A stretch of 64,000 nucleotides of DNA. It comes from Lota lota. Lineage: Eukaryota; Chordata; Actinopteri; Gadiformes; Lotidae. The stretch covers positions 3,388,501 to 3,452,500 of the forward strand of contig JACYXH010000091.1 in assembly GCA_026745465.1 (NCBI GenBank), written 5' to 3'. Position 1 is the stretch's first letter, and every line of letters starts with the position of its first letter. The translations under genes and the position numbers were made by a program. This document shows positions 38,989 to 55,759 of this stretch, one piece after another. The notes under the pieces were generated by a model. That model did no database searches, was not told the origin of the DNA, and saw nothing but the letters and a program-made list of their open reading frames with translations.

Positions 38989-40329
38989 TAATAATTTTAT
39001 TTAATAACACATAGTGATTATTTGAATGCAATGTTTAAGATATGTGGATGACCTTGATGAGGCCAGCTTTGATGAGGTATCTGAGGACCCCGGACAATCC
39101 CCATCCCCAAGGTCATCCCAGTATGAGGGACCCTAAAGGAAGTCGTGGTTGCCAGCCATGTCTCCCGCTTCAGTCAAGGTGCGGTCGGAAGCCAACATAC
39201 TGTCAAGCCAGAACAGGAAACTCCTGGCGTATCCGGATGGGATGACAACCCTGACATTTCTTCCTAAGCCGACCCAGCACCAGCTAATAAAGTGTATTTA
39301 CATTATTGTAAGTTATTTTGAGGAAAACGTCTATTTCTAATTTCTCCATTAATTATTTCGGTCCCTTGGTATATTGAAACCTTACGGTTCTGATTTTATT
39401 TTAGACTTTTGTATCTCATTACATGTAATAAATAATTAGTCTTTGTCTGTTCTACGCCTCCAAAGGTCCTCATTCAGCTCTATAAATGTTGTTGATGTTC
39501 TACAGCAGGGTGAAGTGATTCAAACAGTTAGGCTCTAGACCTGGATGGTGCAACATGCATCTAGGGGGATTAAAACCTGGTTAATTTGTCTTCCAACCTA
39601 CTAAGGAAAATAAGAATGATTTACAACAGATACAGTTTTATGATAAAGCAAATAACTCAGGAGGCAACATCACTGCATTGGGCCAATATTGATCCAGTAA
39701 GCAATATGTGTTTCACTGTCAAACCTTATTTCTAATAAAATGGTGTTTGAACTAGATCGATTTAGATAATAGAAAACATTGAGACTAATGTACAATGTAA
39801 CAGTGAGTCAGTAAGCACAGTTGTTATCGTGATGTAGACAATCTATGTATGTAGAATCAGAACCTTACATCTAAAATATAAGATGGCTACAAAAAAAACG
39901 ACTTTCCAACAGGTGAGCTCCTGCTACAGTCTTGGTTGTGAAGGTGTTTCAGGTCGAACAGATTGTTTGGCCTGACATTGTGTTTCGGTATCAGAATCGT
40001 GCTCAATCAGGTACGGCTGAACCACATCTTGCTGCTTTCCCTGAAACCACTCAGCTTGCACGTTGTTTGAATCAATGTCTTTGCGTTGTGTAGTCATCTG
40101 TGCTGTTGTGTTAAGTGCTATTTTATGTAACTGATGTTCTTTCAAATAAAAAATTTGAAGTGACCAGGGGGATGACATTTATTGGATTGGGAGGACGTGT
40201 TTTTGTGGGACACAACGGTAGTTTATGTTTGCCTTGCTTCCGCCGAAAGAAATCCATTCCAAAGGTTCCTTTTGAAAATAGCTTCAAACTTAGAGTAAAT
40301 AGGCATACAACGGTGTCGGTTTCAAGTTC
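38989..40329. other. Unassigned stretch
   Basis: An acidic frame (VDDLDEASFDEVSEDPG, near 39043-39095) sits just right of the inverted-repeat element, but I recognise no family. The rest shows nothing. Confidence 0.3.
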
Positions 40330-40800
40330 CCCAATTTCCCATTTTTATCTTCATATAAACATTTAACCTCATCTACAGGTACCGGTAAAATTCTTGGTTT
40401 ATATTAAGTATGTCTCTTTAAGCACATCAAAGCTGAGCAGTGTACTGTCTTTAATTACATTGCATAGAGCTGTTATTCCACTGTCCAGTCCTTATATCTA
40501 GTATCCAATTTATTAGGTGTAAAATCGGAGTCATATGCGCACCATTTAAGAATTACAATATCCCCCCCTAGTTTATATTCTTTTATAATCGTTTTCCATA
40601 AGAGTCAATTTCACCCATGGGTTATCGAAAGTATGTATGTGACTTCTTCATTTGCTATCAGCTAAGATTGCTTATATGGGAATTGGAGGAATTTTCTTTT
40701 CAATGTTTTTCCTTCAAAGCTCTCATATGTGCTGCAAAATAGTAATCTCTAAGAGGAGGTAGGCCCCATCCCCCTTTAAAGTTTTGAGACGAACCCTAGT
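40330..40800 (-). mobile_element. L1-like LINE ORF2 C-terminal remnant
   Basis: Minus-strand frames give, in order, KGGWGLPPLRDYYFAAHMRA (about 40720-40780), SDFTPNKLDTRYKDWT (about 40485-40535) and an LK-TYLI...QEFYRYL block (about 40375-40430). This is the layout of the region after the reverse-transcriptase domain in vertebrate L1 ORF2. Stops and frameshifts interrupt it. The upstream catalytic part is not in the window, as expected for a 5'-truncated copy. Confidence 0.75.
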
Positions 40801-42551
<1,751 letters not shown>

Positions 42552-42861
42552 ATCCCATGTCATGTGCAGCCCAGCCGATGTGTCCCTAGCTTCCAGAGTG
42601 CTGCAGGTGGTGGTGTAGCGGCGGTGGTGCTGGTTGGTGGTGGCGGACGGCCTGGGAACCCGTGGGAGCACACTGGTTGCTTCTGAGGCGCAACGCAGGA
42701 AGTGTCATGAATGAAATATGATTTGAATGCGTGTGTCGAAATGGGGAAATATCACATTATATAGTATTTGGTGTTTCTATGGCCCCAAGAGGGAGGGCTT
42801 CATTACACACCAGCTGTGATAAATATCAGAGCATTTCAATGTTTATTGCTGGTGCCCGCTC

Positions 42862-42995
42862 CACACACACAAACACACACACACACACACACATGCATGC
42901 ACATACACAAGCACATACATACTACACACACACACACATGCATGCATATACATGCACAACCACACATATACATATACTGTACATGCACACGTGCA

Positions 42996-43045
<50 letters not shown>
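42862..43045. repeat. Complex (CA)n / ATGCAC tract
   Basis: CA runs broken by CATGCATGCA and TACATACA words, ending in a long CA run from about 42998. Confidence 0.93.
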
Positions 43046-43047
<2 letters not shown>

Positions 43048-43347
43048 TAAAGTCACAATTCCGACATTGGCATTCATTTCATCGGTCCCTGCTCTTGTTC
43101 TGCCTCTCTGAGCTCAGCGTGTTCTAATGGATAACCACTGCTTCCGGCCCCCTTCTCCGGGTCAATGGAGAAGATTGACGCTGCAAGTGGAATGTGTGCA
43201 TGCGTGCATGCTTGCGTGGGTGTGTGTGCGCGTGAGGGGAAGGCATTAAGAGAGAGAGATTTGCTCCAATTCAAACAGCAGGTGTGAAATCGATGGCCAA
43301 TTAATTTTCAGAGTTGACACCATGGCGATGACAGCAGCCTTCTAGAT

Positions 43348-43440
43348 CAGTGTTTTTCAACCTGCGGTACGTGTACCACTGGTGGTACGGGAGGGTACTG
43401 CTGGTGGTACATGGGGTTTTATTCTTGAAATAGACACATT
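43348..43440 (+). mobile_element. hAT-like terminal fragment
   Basis: It begins CAGTGTTTTTCAACCTGCGG and continues with several GGTAC-containing subrepeats (GTACGTGTACC, GGTGGTACGGG, GGTGGTAC). This terminus style is frequent in fish hAT elements. The other terminus is not visible; the GATA/GACA array begins about 50 bp further on. Confidence 0.45.
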
Positions 43441-43489
43441 TACAATAATGGCAAAAATAATAAAATGTTATAAATTTCAAATATAACTA

Positions 43490-44466
<977 letters not shown>

Positions 44467-45029
44467 CAAGGCCTGGTGCCAGGATGTAGTCACCGAAGAG
44501 GATTATTTATATTACATAAAAAGAAAACATTAACTGCCTTCGATTCAGAGTGGAACGGTCATGTAGTGTTTGGGGGAGACTGTCAAAAACATAGGATATT
44601 ACACCTGTTTCCTCTCAAATACAGTCTTATTTTAGTAACAGTGACAAAATGCATTAAATTACTATGTTCCCGATCACATTACCACATTTAAAGCAAAAGA
44701 AAAAGTCTTGAGTTCAATTGGTCTTTCAAAACAACATTAGGGCTACTGTTTCAAAACCAAAGAAAAGTCACATAATATCAAGAACGTAGTACTAGTGGAG
44801 CGCAAAACACTTAACATAAACATATATAACTCATGCACCTCTTTTCAGTACAGTAACATAGCAGTGTAGATTTGCAAATGCTTCCACCTAAACTACAATG
44901 TCTGTCCCACCCGGTCTCTTTTGGTGGCCATACATTGTGTTAAATGCTAAGTTAACATGTGAAGAAAGTTGCCTTTTGAGTATGGCTTCTCGTCTTCCAC
45001 CGTGCTGCTGTTGTCTCGGTCAACTTAAA

Positions 45030-45660
45030 AGGCCCTGACACACCGAACCAAACCAAAGAACTAGCCGCAACAAAGGCCGGCTGTCTCGCGTCGCCTGTGT
45101 CTTGTCCAAAACGTTGCACTTGAACCCAACACAAAAACGAAAGATGAAGGCCAACAAGCACGGACATTATTGGCCTGAGTGAGAGGAAATAACTCTCCCC
45201 ACCAGCAGGTGGTGGTAGTCTGTAACACGCCGGAAGACCCAGGACTGCGGATACATATCTATACAAACATGAAACAAAGCAGCGTTCGCCTACCATTTCA
45301 CACCACTCTTGCTCATACGGCTTCGTTATATAGACAATTCCTTATCAAGAGTGTGAAAACGATGAATGATCAGATGAAGATGAAGTGGAAAAACGAGACC
45401 TTTCTTTTTTGTGCGTGCCCTCTCGGGTGAAGTCGTTTGCTGCTCCGCTCCCTTCCGTTTCTCTTCTCGTGGAACCATTCGCTTAAGCTGAACAGCCAAT
45501 CACAGTGATTTCTCTCAGCGACGGCCACCGTCCCCGATTCAACATGCTAAGTCGGCCGGAGAAGACGCAGACAAGGGCCGATTTTTTTGCCAACCGTGCG
45601 GGACACACCGGAGAAGCTCCGGTCACAGACGCTCACCGACGGCCCGGTGTTTCAGGGCCT
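45030..45660. mobile_element. TIR-bearing MITE-like element
   Basis: The left end AGGCCCTGACACACCG (45030-45045) and right end CGGTGTTTCAGGGCCT (45645-45660) are inverted repeats with one mismatch. The interior, about 600 bp, is GC-rich with no intact frame. The flanks show no obvious target duplication. The superfamily is not certain. Confidence 0.65.
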
Positions 45661-45862
45661 CCACAGTGAAGCGACCATGACACGAGGACGGTGGTGCGGG
45701 CATGATGTATTTATTGTGTGCGTTACAATGTTATAGTGCATTAGAATGATCGGTGCGTCTTTTACCGTAATAATTGCAATATAGGGGCATTCGCGGCGAT
45801 GCGGTGATTCACGGCCGCATCCACACAACAAACAGCACTATCCATTGTTGGGAAACAACAGC

Positions 45863-46339
45863 CTAAGGGGCGAATCACATTGAATCAGGCGTTGTGGCGA
45901 AAATGCCAGTTCAACCATTCATTTGAATGGGGGTAGTGCGTTTAAGCTGCGGCGGTGGGGGCCGCATGAGGTTGCCAAAAAAGACGCATTCGGCCTGCGG
46001 TGAAAGGTTGGAACAGACATCTTTTGGAGACACCCAACCCGACGTCACATTGTGATGGCCAACTGCGTAAGCCGGTGATCAGACCGGAAAACGACCTTGT
46101 TTACCATGTAACGTTAGCATTGTAGCATTCCGCTGTTTACGGAGCAACTGTGAAGATGGACGAGAGACTGATCGCCGCCGTGTTGTCCTTTCCAGAGCTG
46201 TACAACCCTGCCGTGAATGAGTGGTTTTAAGTTCACAACATGACGTCACACAAATGGGCCATGAAGTGACACTCCCACGTTGCCGCAGCAGATTGCGGTA
46301 ATTGCCGCTTCGCCTGATTTGTTGTGAATGAGCCCTTAG
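45863..46339. mobile_element. Harbinger-like non-autonomous element
   Basis: The left end CTAAGGGGCGAATCACATTG and the complement of the right end CTAAGGGCTCATTCACAACA match as degenerate terminal inverted repeats, then both continue with ATCAGGCG. Inside lies a short frame resembling the start of a MADF/Myb-like DNA-binding domain, the accessory protein of PIF/Harbinger transposons. It is probably a deletion derivative. No clear 3-bp target duplication is seen. Confidence 0.55.
46156..46230 (+). pseudogene. MADF-like N-terminal fragment
   Basis: A 24-codon frame that includes ERLIAAVLSFPELYNP and then stops. It resembles the first helix of a MADF domain, which binds DNA in Harbinger accessory proteins. 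It is too short to fold, and it lies within the inverted-repeat element. Confidence 0.5.
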
Positions 46340-46723
46340 CGATAGTGACATGTATCCTGGCCAATAACTTTGTCATTTTTGCATTAATTGTTTTATACAT
46401 AAAGCTTTAACAGAAGAGCCATAACAAACACAACTTTTGGGGCTAGACCATGGCACAGGGAAATTATCACCTGCACCTTAATCACAACCTGATATTGTGA
46501 GTCCATGATTTGTATGTCAACCTTGTACCTCTAGAAGGGAGAAAATCAATCTAACAGGCACGTATTAGTGAGCTATATGGCAATCTGGGATCTGAAACAC
46601 TCACAGTTGCTCCGATCAAAACCAGAGAGAGAGAGAGCTTGATAATTAAAGACAGCATGGCAAGTGTAAGCAAGAGTTGCCGAGGGGCCTAAGAAATCGC
46701 TTTCCAAGTGAAGGGCTGACCAC

Positions 46724-46782
46724 TGTGTGTGTGTGTGGGTGGGGGGGGGGGGGGGGGGGGGGGGGGTATGTGCATGTTGGCA

Positions 46783-46816
<34 letters not shown>
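46724..46816. repeat. TG tract, poly-G (G26), TG tract
   Basis: A short TG run, then G26 at 46741-46766, then a second TG run at about 46785-46816. Confidence 0.95.
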
Positions 46817-46818
<2 letters not shown>

Positions 46819-46929
46819 TATATGCGTGTGTGGATATGGAATTGTGTGAGTGTGTGGGGTTTGCGAGACTTCGCTCCATAATGACTTTGCTGATTGGAAA
46901 AATAAGGAGTGGCTAACTAAGACTGTCAC

Positions 46930-47918
<989 letters not shown>

Positions 47919-48189
47919 CCTGTGGCTCTCTGTCTCTGTTTGTCTCTGTCTCGCTCCCTCTCCTTTCCCTTTCCCAAGTAGAAAGGGAATATGATTGGCC
48001 TTGATTCATTTCTCCTTTCTCTTTAATTATCCTTCCGTTTAGCTGTGAATGGCCTAAATGAGGAATCAGTCCCACGGTCGGATCTCCTACAGGACAGGCT
48101 TGAGCATGTCTTGTGCTCAATGAGAGGCTTGTTAGCCATGTGTAACCTACCATTACTCCCAGTAGATCCACAGAGGAAAAGAAGAAAGT

Positions 48190-48495
48190 CACACGCACGC
48201 ACACACACACGCACACACCACACACATACTAGGCGCACTCTGACACTTGCACGCACAAATATGTGCAAACACGCACACACACCAGGCACACACGTGCAAA
48301 TACACACACACATGCAAGCACACGCATACACTTTCACTTGCTCTCTTACAATCGAGTACAAACACACACATACATGCACTGTAGCACATTTACATCTACA
48401 AATGTAGAAATAAACCCACACATGCAGACATTCTGTCTCTGGCTCCAGCACACAAGTACACCCACAAACATTATTGAAATTACATGCACCCACCC

Positions 48496-48526
<31 letters not shown>

Positions 48527-48540
48527 ACACACAGGCTCTA
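48190..48540. repeat. CA-rich block with C20 tract
   Basis: Scattered CACACA/CACGCA words, then C20 at 48493-48512 joined to a CA run. Confidence 0.92.
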
Positions 48541-48699
48541 TCATGCATGTCATGGACACACACAGGCCACTGTTTTTCTTCCCCCCACTTTTGGTTCTAA
48601 ATAGTGACACACAACCCCACAAAAGTCCTTTACCCTTGAAAACAGGATATTCTGCAGCACAAGAGAGAAAACAACAAAGAGCTGTTCCCTTCAAGTGTC

Positions 48700-50581
48700 T
48701 GGGGAAACATTAAGGAGGCGACGAGGCCCATTGAAATATTCATGGTTTCCTGCCTGGGGGTTCAAACGCTTAAACAGACATAATGCCCTGACAAAACAAA
48801 TCAAGAAGCGACCGAACAGAACAACGCGACCGCTGACGAAACTGCGGTGCAATGCACAACCGAAGAAGGGGACGCTAAAGTGTGTCTTCGGACCGCCGAC
48901 ACAGAAGGGTCTAAACGGTAACAGCTCTGTTGCTGTTGTCTCCGGTGGTTTCTGTTTAGTCTAGATGAGCGCCGGAGACCCGAGGCTCAGCATACTTGTT
49001 TCAGTAGAAGTTAACAGTAGAAGTTCAACCCAGCGGGTTGCAGGGACCCGCTGCTTGTGTGCCGTCCCCATTGAGGCAAAAGGGATAATCATTAGGGTTT
49101 CCAGCGCTTGGCTAGCATTTGCTCGACGGCGTGCATCGCTTGCTACCGACACCGGTTGGTCCACTGATGGTGGATGAGTTGACTGGTTTTCTGGGGTCTC
49201 AGGGATGTTCTGCTCTGAAACATGTGCAGCCATGTCACTGGGAAAGACAGATGCGTTGCTAAAGAGAAAACGAAATGTCGATCGTACCGCCATCATGTGG
49301 CGTAGTTCAGAGGAAACGTGGGAGGAGTTATGTGATTCAAGCTTTTAGGCATTTGAGTGGGTAGTGTCAAAACCTTTAACCAAAGTGACTTACTATAATA
49401 ATGTTACACCTGCCGGTGTAAAAATCAGCTGCAGAGGTTTTCTGTCGTTCTTTGCTGAATAGAAGAATAATATGACAATGATTTGATTATAGCAATTACA
49501 TAACAAGGTGTGTATTTGACTTTAATGAAATGCTAATTTCATTATTCGTGTATGCTTCTCCGTCATTAATCAACAAGTTAAATCATTCTTAAAACTAAAT
49601 CAGTGCAGAAAATGTTTCACAATGAATGGGAGGTCAGGCCATTCAATTTTTTAATAGCCATCAGTCTGTACTTTCAATATGTTTCACTATTCTGAGATTG
49701 GCATTCTTTGGCTTGACCTCGATTACCATGGGCCACTGCATTGTACTCACGCCAAAGAAAGTTACAGAGTCTTTTGTTTTCTTTCACTTGGTTTTTAATT
49801 ATGGCTACGAAATTCCCAGATAACACCGATTGGGGCGCTTTTTCTTGCTCAGCTGATTGAGGCAAGTTGTGGTTTGTCATAAATGGCCAGTGGTGAAAAC
49901 TGCAAAATGTATTCTCACTCGTTTAGTTTAGAATGAGCAAAAATAAACTGATAGTAGCAGTATATTGGTGGATTAGTTTTGAATGAAAAAACACTATTAA
50001 CAGTATATTTTCGGATTTGTTTATAATGAAAGAATCTGGTGACAGTGTATTTGTTGTTTAGTTTGGAATGAAGAAAAACGAGTGACAGTATATTTGTGAC
50101 CGATGATTGTAAGTGAGGGGACCATGGGCGTGGTTAGCGCCGTGAGAGGGGAGACAGGTGTGGCTCGTCCCGACATCGGATGAGGCAGCAGGAGCGGAGC
50201 ATGACTATTGCAGCATTAGTTAAAGCCTGTTTAGTCATGTGCGCTCTCTCTTGCAGTGAGGGCTACACACCACTGAAGAACACTCCATTACCCACAGCAA
50301 GTATGTCTGTGGCTCACATGCAACTTGACGTTTGATTTAACAGCTAATTGGAATTTTCTTTGGGTCCAAGCTCATTGGGAGGATGATAAGTTGGAGTGCT
50401 CTGATGTTTGCTCTTTGTCGCGTGCGCGCTTGGTTAGCTTCCCGTGACCACTGGGCCACAATGCTCCAGCCTACACCAGATGGGTCGGGGCATTTGTGTT
50501 CTCTCTGTGCTGGTTCCAGCTCGTTGTGTAGCAGCTCTTCATTGGAAATGAGACTATGAGGCGAGGGGAAGGACGGGGGAT
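48700..50581. other. Non-coding stretch
   Basis: Nothing recognised; short frames at 48961-49296 occur on both strands without family resemblance. Confidence 0.4.
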
Positions 50582-50615
50582 GGGGGGGGGGGGATGGGGG
50601 GGGGGGGGGGGGGGG
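50582..50615. repeat. Poly-G tract (G12-AT-G20)
   Basis: Two G runs separated by AT. Confidence 0.96.
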
Positions 50616-51239
50616 CGAATGAGTTCACACATAACCGCGCTGTAAAATCAATCATGCCTCCCACATACAAAACAACTCCATTTGCACTTCATAACGCCTG
50701 TGGAGGATGGAAACAAGCAAGCCATCTCGGTGAAAGAATGCAATCAAAGTCTTTTGACTGAGCTGATTATTTCATTGACCTTATAAATTGTAATGACGAT
50801 CATCAGAAGCCTTGCTGGGCAGGGGTTTCAGTCGGCTACACCCCGGGAGACCGGAAAGCAGATGTTGTTACCGTTAAGCCAAAACATGGCCGCCATTTCA
50901 GAAGGCATCTATCATTGTCTTAAGGGGTCTTGCACCGAGGAAGTTGCTGTGTGTCTTTAGTGTCTTTTAGCATAACGTTTTTTTTTTGTATTGCCTTGTC
51001 ATGAAGTTAAATTGTTTCCGGGAAGCGTCCGTGCCCCAGCAGTAAATTGTGACATGATTCACTGGAGTCTGTGATGGAATTTTTACGTCAGATAAGACAA
51101 CATGTTTTGTTTTTAAAAGACACAAATATCTATTAAATTTTGAAGTGAAGTGGGCTTGTCTGGAAATGTGTTGAGACAAGTGCTTTTTGAGAAGGACCGT
51201 TGAGACCCTCAAGAGTCCACTAGGGCTTTACCACTGGGA

Positions 51240-51530
51240 ACGTCTATTATTCATGTGCCTGCTAATTAAATTAATCTCCCTGACACACAATTAAGCCTAT
51301 TTCTCCTACACGTCCATCAAAGTCATAGGTATGAGAATTAATAAACTTCCCATATAGACTATAAGACTACATCTATATAAATATTACCCATGGCACGGCT
51401 AGATAAACACCCAATTAATTGAATTCACTGCACAGCTCCGAACAACTAGCAGCATCAATTAATGTGAGGCAATTAGTCGTAATTTGCATCATTAACGAGA
51501 AAACAAAAGCATAATCGTTTATGAATACTC
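51240..51530. promoter_or_regulatory. Candidate conserved non-coding element
   Basis: A repeat-free block dense in homeodomain core words: TAATTAAATTAAT, CAATTAAG, CCAATTAATTGAATTC, CAATTAATG and GCAATTAG. It stands out in a microsatellite-rich neighbourhood by complete absence of simple repeats. A role as a developmental enhancer is inference only. Confidence 0.3.
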
Positions 51531-52155
51531 AATCAGGGGGTAATAATCTACTCTCGATCTGCATTTTCAGGCCTGCTAAGAAGAAAATAAGATACTTGGA
51601 GATCCTCAGTTGTTTACCAAAAACAGGCAAAGCTCTCTCTTCCTCTCACCTCCACTCCCTCTTTCTCCTCACTCTCTGTCTCCCCATTGTCTCCATCCTC
51701 ATTAGTTCGTTTCAGCAAACTGACAGTTTTCTTCATTGTATTTTTTACCTTATTTTGACTTCAATTTGTGGCGGGGAGTGGATGGGTGCGGCTGTTGGGG
51801 GGCAGGAAGGGATAAGGTACTACGAGGCATCCCGTCCTTCTGTCTGACGACAAAATGTCTGACGACGTCTCTTTATCTCTCTCATCACTTCATATGTCTG
51901 CTAACATTTTCTCTCTTTGTCTATCTTTCTGACTCTGGAATCCTCTGTCCTTTTCTCTCCCTCTGTTTCTGGCTTCCTCTGCCTCTCTCCGTGTTTCCTC
52001 TGCCTCTCTCTCTTTCTCTTTCTCACTCTCACTGTCTCCCTCTCAGTCTCTCTGCGTTAGAATTCTATTCCGTAATGACTAGTGGTCATTGGGTTATTTC
52101 ACTTGATGGGTTTGTTAGATGGTGTGTTAGCGTGTGTAAGAGTGTGCATGTGTGC

Positions 52156-52184
<29 letters not shown>
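52156..52184. repeat. Poly-G tract, G29
   Basis: Uninterrupted run of 29 G. Confidence 0.97.
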
Positions 52185-52186
<2 letters not shown>

Positions 52187-52328
52187 GGGTTATGGGTGTA
52201 CACAGCCCAAGTGAACCCTTTGTTTTTTGCCAAGGTCTACATCATTCTGTCTGCCGTAATGGCCCTCTCTTTGTTGCTGAGAATGTGAAAGATCATTAGC
52301 TGCTGTAGACAGGTAATAAGCAGAGCTG

Positions 52329-52463
52329 TGTGTGTGTGTGCGTGTGTGTCTTTGCACTTGTGTGTGTGTCTGCGTGTATGTGCGCGTGCATGCTCGCGTG
52401 TGTGCGGGCGCATCAGTCTGTGTGTGTGTGTGTGTGCGCCTGTATGTTTGTGTGTGTGTGTCT
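52329..52463. repeat. Interrupted TG-rich tract
   Basis: TG runs broken by CG, CA and TC words. Confidence 0.92.
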
Positions 52464-52539
52464 TTAATAAACCAAAAACGGATGACTTGCTGGAAAGACG
52501 TTTTCTCACCCTAAAGCCCAAGACCGAGGTGTAATTCCC

Positions 52540-54055
52540 TGTTATTTCGTGTTGCCGACAGCCCCAATGAACCAAAGGAAACCTTTCCTACTGCTCTCAA
52601 GTATTGTCAGTCAAGGGGATGACGTTTACAATTGGTGCTGTAGACATCACTTGTTTTCCAACAGCTCACACAAGCTCCAGAGTAGTCCTGCTTCTTTTGG
52701 TCTTCAGAATCCATCCTTTCAAATGATTTCCACACAATATATTTTCTAAAGAATATTTTCCAAGCCCTTTGTCACTCAACACACAGAAATATATTAGAAC
52801 ATTTATCGAAATGGATGGATTAGGTTTTGTTTTAATGTGATGGCATGACAGTATGGATTTTCTATTCCTTTGTTGCTCAGCTAAATATTCCCTCCAGTTA
52901 TACTATTATGGTAGCATTGAGACGTGGCAATGTGTGGCAAGATTTTTAACAAAATCAAGATATTTTGCTTTTTCTAGGTTCTAACAGATGTTCTTTCTGA
53001 TTTCTGGCCATCATGAAGACAGAAAGTAGAGGAAGCTTGTTTGCTGTTGCCATGAAATACAAACATTTGGCACCCCATCTCAGCAAGACCCAAGAAGGCT
53101 TGGTGGACTTCCAAAATCAACAACAAAGTTGATGTTTTTATTCACCTGGAAAACCAAGATGGCAGAATTGATTTAATCCCAATGGTGGGGTTGGTGGTTT
53201 CCAGGCAAAGAAACCGTACCAAAGATTGATTTTCACCAGTTTTCAACAAAGTTTAGACACAAGAAAAACCCTTCCATGGACAAACAACACAGCTCAATTC
53301 TCTCGTGAAAAAACAACAACAAACAAACGAAAAAGACATAGCAGGCTGCCGATCCCAGCCACCCATTATGTTTCCCCATCATGCAAGCCGCGAGACATAT
53401 TTCCAGCCATGCGGGCGCATCCCGCCCGGGTGCACTAAGGAGGGCTTTAAGTGTCCGCTTGCTGCTGCCGCTGGGAGGATTTACAACAGCAGCTGCCGTA
53501 ATGACCCCGGCCCTGGTCAATTATGAGCAGACCGGGCTAAAGGTCTGTCTGGCCTCTGGAACCTCTAAAGCCCACATAAATTATGGGCTGCTGCTGCTGC
53601 TGCTGCACCACTGGCACCAGTCACATGGGAAACTGCTGCCCAATGCAGCAGTAATGCATGGACATTTTAGTGGTTTAGAGTCTTTGAGTGGGTACAACCG
53701 TGATCAGCACAGCCACATGATGCTGTAGTGTACTTAAGTCAGCCTATCCATTCCATATCCACTGCATTGTCTCAGTATGTCTCTGACAATGCACATTGCT
53801 ATGCGTTATTTGTATGTGCTGTGTGAATTCTTTTCAGGCATTCTCCCCTCCATCCATTCCATTAGTTTACCTACCCATCTATTCAATGTAAATGTATGTA
53901 TGTGTGCTGGTTTATGTCCATGTTTACATAAACATGTAAGTGCATCAACTCTAAAAGGGGACACTTACATTTACGCTGTGTACACAGAAAAGGACAAGGC
54001 CGAAAACACAAATACATAGTTATTATATGGATGCATATGGGGCACTGGTCGAGCA
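52540..54055. other. Non-coding stretch with one candidate conserved block
   Basis: No gene recognised. 53440-53620 is repeat-poor, with words such as CTGGTCAATTATGAGCAG and CATAAATTATGGG, plus a short CTG run at 53588-53605. Confidence 0.35.
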
Positions 54056-54058
<3 letters not shown>

Positions 54059-54103
<45 letters not shown>

Positions 54104-54196
54104 GGTCTGGGATGTAAGCCTATATCCTGATACACATCAATTTAAGAATTGCATTGCACACGTATAGCATGCAATTACACCCAAACAGACAGACAG

Positions 54197-54234
<38 letters not shown>

Positions 54235-54487
54235 CAAACACTCTACGCAAGCCCCCATCCAGCCTCACACATGCTCATCCAACACAAGAGCCTCAGCAGG
54301 CCGAGCCCTAACCCAGATGGTTAGTCCAAACTTCAGCTTCTGAGCCAAAAAAACTATGGCTATGGAACACCAGTCCAAGGGACTCTGACTTCCAAGCTGA
54401 GCTTTTAACACGAGCAACAACGGCCCAAAAGCCCCCTGCATATTATACTGTGTGCCAGAGAGCAAAGGACCAGTAACAAAGAGAGAG

Positions 54488-54547
<60 letters not shown>
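54059..54547. repeat. CA tracts and (GA)n tract
   Basis: CA runs at 54059-54100 and about 54200-54232; a GA run at 54491-54547 with one GCA interruption before it. Confidence 0.95.
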
Positions 54548-54548
<1 letters not shown>

Positions 54549-54559
54549 CACACAGAGTG

Positions 54560-55759
54560 TGGGAGAGAGAGAGAACAAACACAGAGACACAGCTCCCCTT
54601 AGTGGATACACACAGTACATACTGTAAAAGAAGAAAGAAATATGGTTGTTTTTTATAATGGCCAAATTAAAAGCATGAGAACCAGACAGAATACAGACAA
54701 CACAGGAAAACGATCATTATTATATGTATTTGTTTTATTAAATGTATTGTATACAAAAAAAATTATTGTAAAAAAATATATATACATTTGAGTCCAGATT
54801 AAATATGACATCGCAATAAATGGAGTATTTCCTTTACAACCCGGAAAATAAACATAGCCCCTGTGGCCACCCATATACGCCAAAGCACCACACATAACAC
54901 TCACAATGTCGACACATTGTCATTAAAACATAACACTTCTTGCTACTGCCATTCCGTCTCTTTTTAGTTTAACTGTAAATATCTCTAATATGTCTTCGGC
55001 GGGAGCAGAACATACAGGCAATGTGTTGGCCCAAAAAATTAAAATGGAGTGGAATTGTGTGCAATTACGTAAAAGGCAACATCATTAACATGGTTCTGGG
55101 TCAATGGAGGTCATATGGTGGGTGAGGAAAAGCTAATCAACTTCACTCTCTTCCTCATCCTCCTCCTCCTTCTCCTCACTCTGCCTTGCTAATCAGCGCC
55201 AGAGACAGCTAGGGACGGGAGGGGAAGTGGATCGGATTAGATTTATGTGATAGGAATATTGGTGGCGAAGGTTCGGAATAACAAATAATACAAATATGAT
55301 GTTGGGGAATTATAATCATCATACATCATCATTCACATTTTCCGCTCAAATAGTTTAGGTGGATAACGAGATGTGTACAAGTGTGTGTGTGTGTGTGTGT
55401 ACACAACAATTTGTTTTGCGGTAATCACTGCACAAATAAATGCTCAGGTTGTAATGTCACGGTCGTAATGTTGTTAGCTGGAAATGTAATATTGATTTTG
55501 TATTCATACATGATTTACTTTTTATTTTATTGTGCGTACTCACGTTGTACTTGTAATTGACATTTACACCGATTTATATTAGTGACTTTAGACTCTTAGT
55601 TGGATTTAATGACAATTCTCAATGTCAACATGTTAGTTTCCAAACCGAGTGTTGTACTAATTAAACAAAACAAGGTATTGGTTGGTTTAGTTTCTGTTCG
55701 AGGAGGTTGTGTGGATAAGTATTCTCTGTGATATTAAAGGTGCTTCTCTTCCATTACAG
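54560..55759. other. Non-coding stretch
   Basis: Nothing recognised beyond a short TG run at about 55380-55400. Confidence 0.4.
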
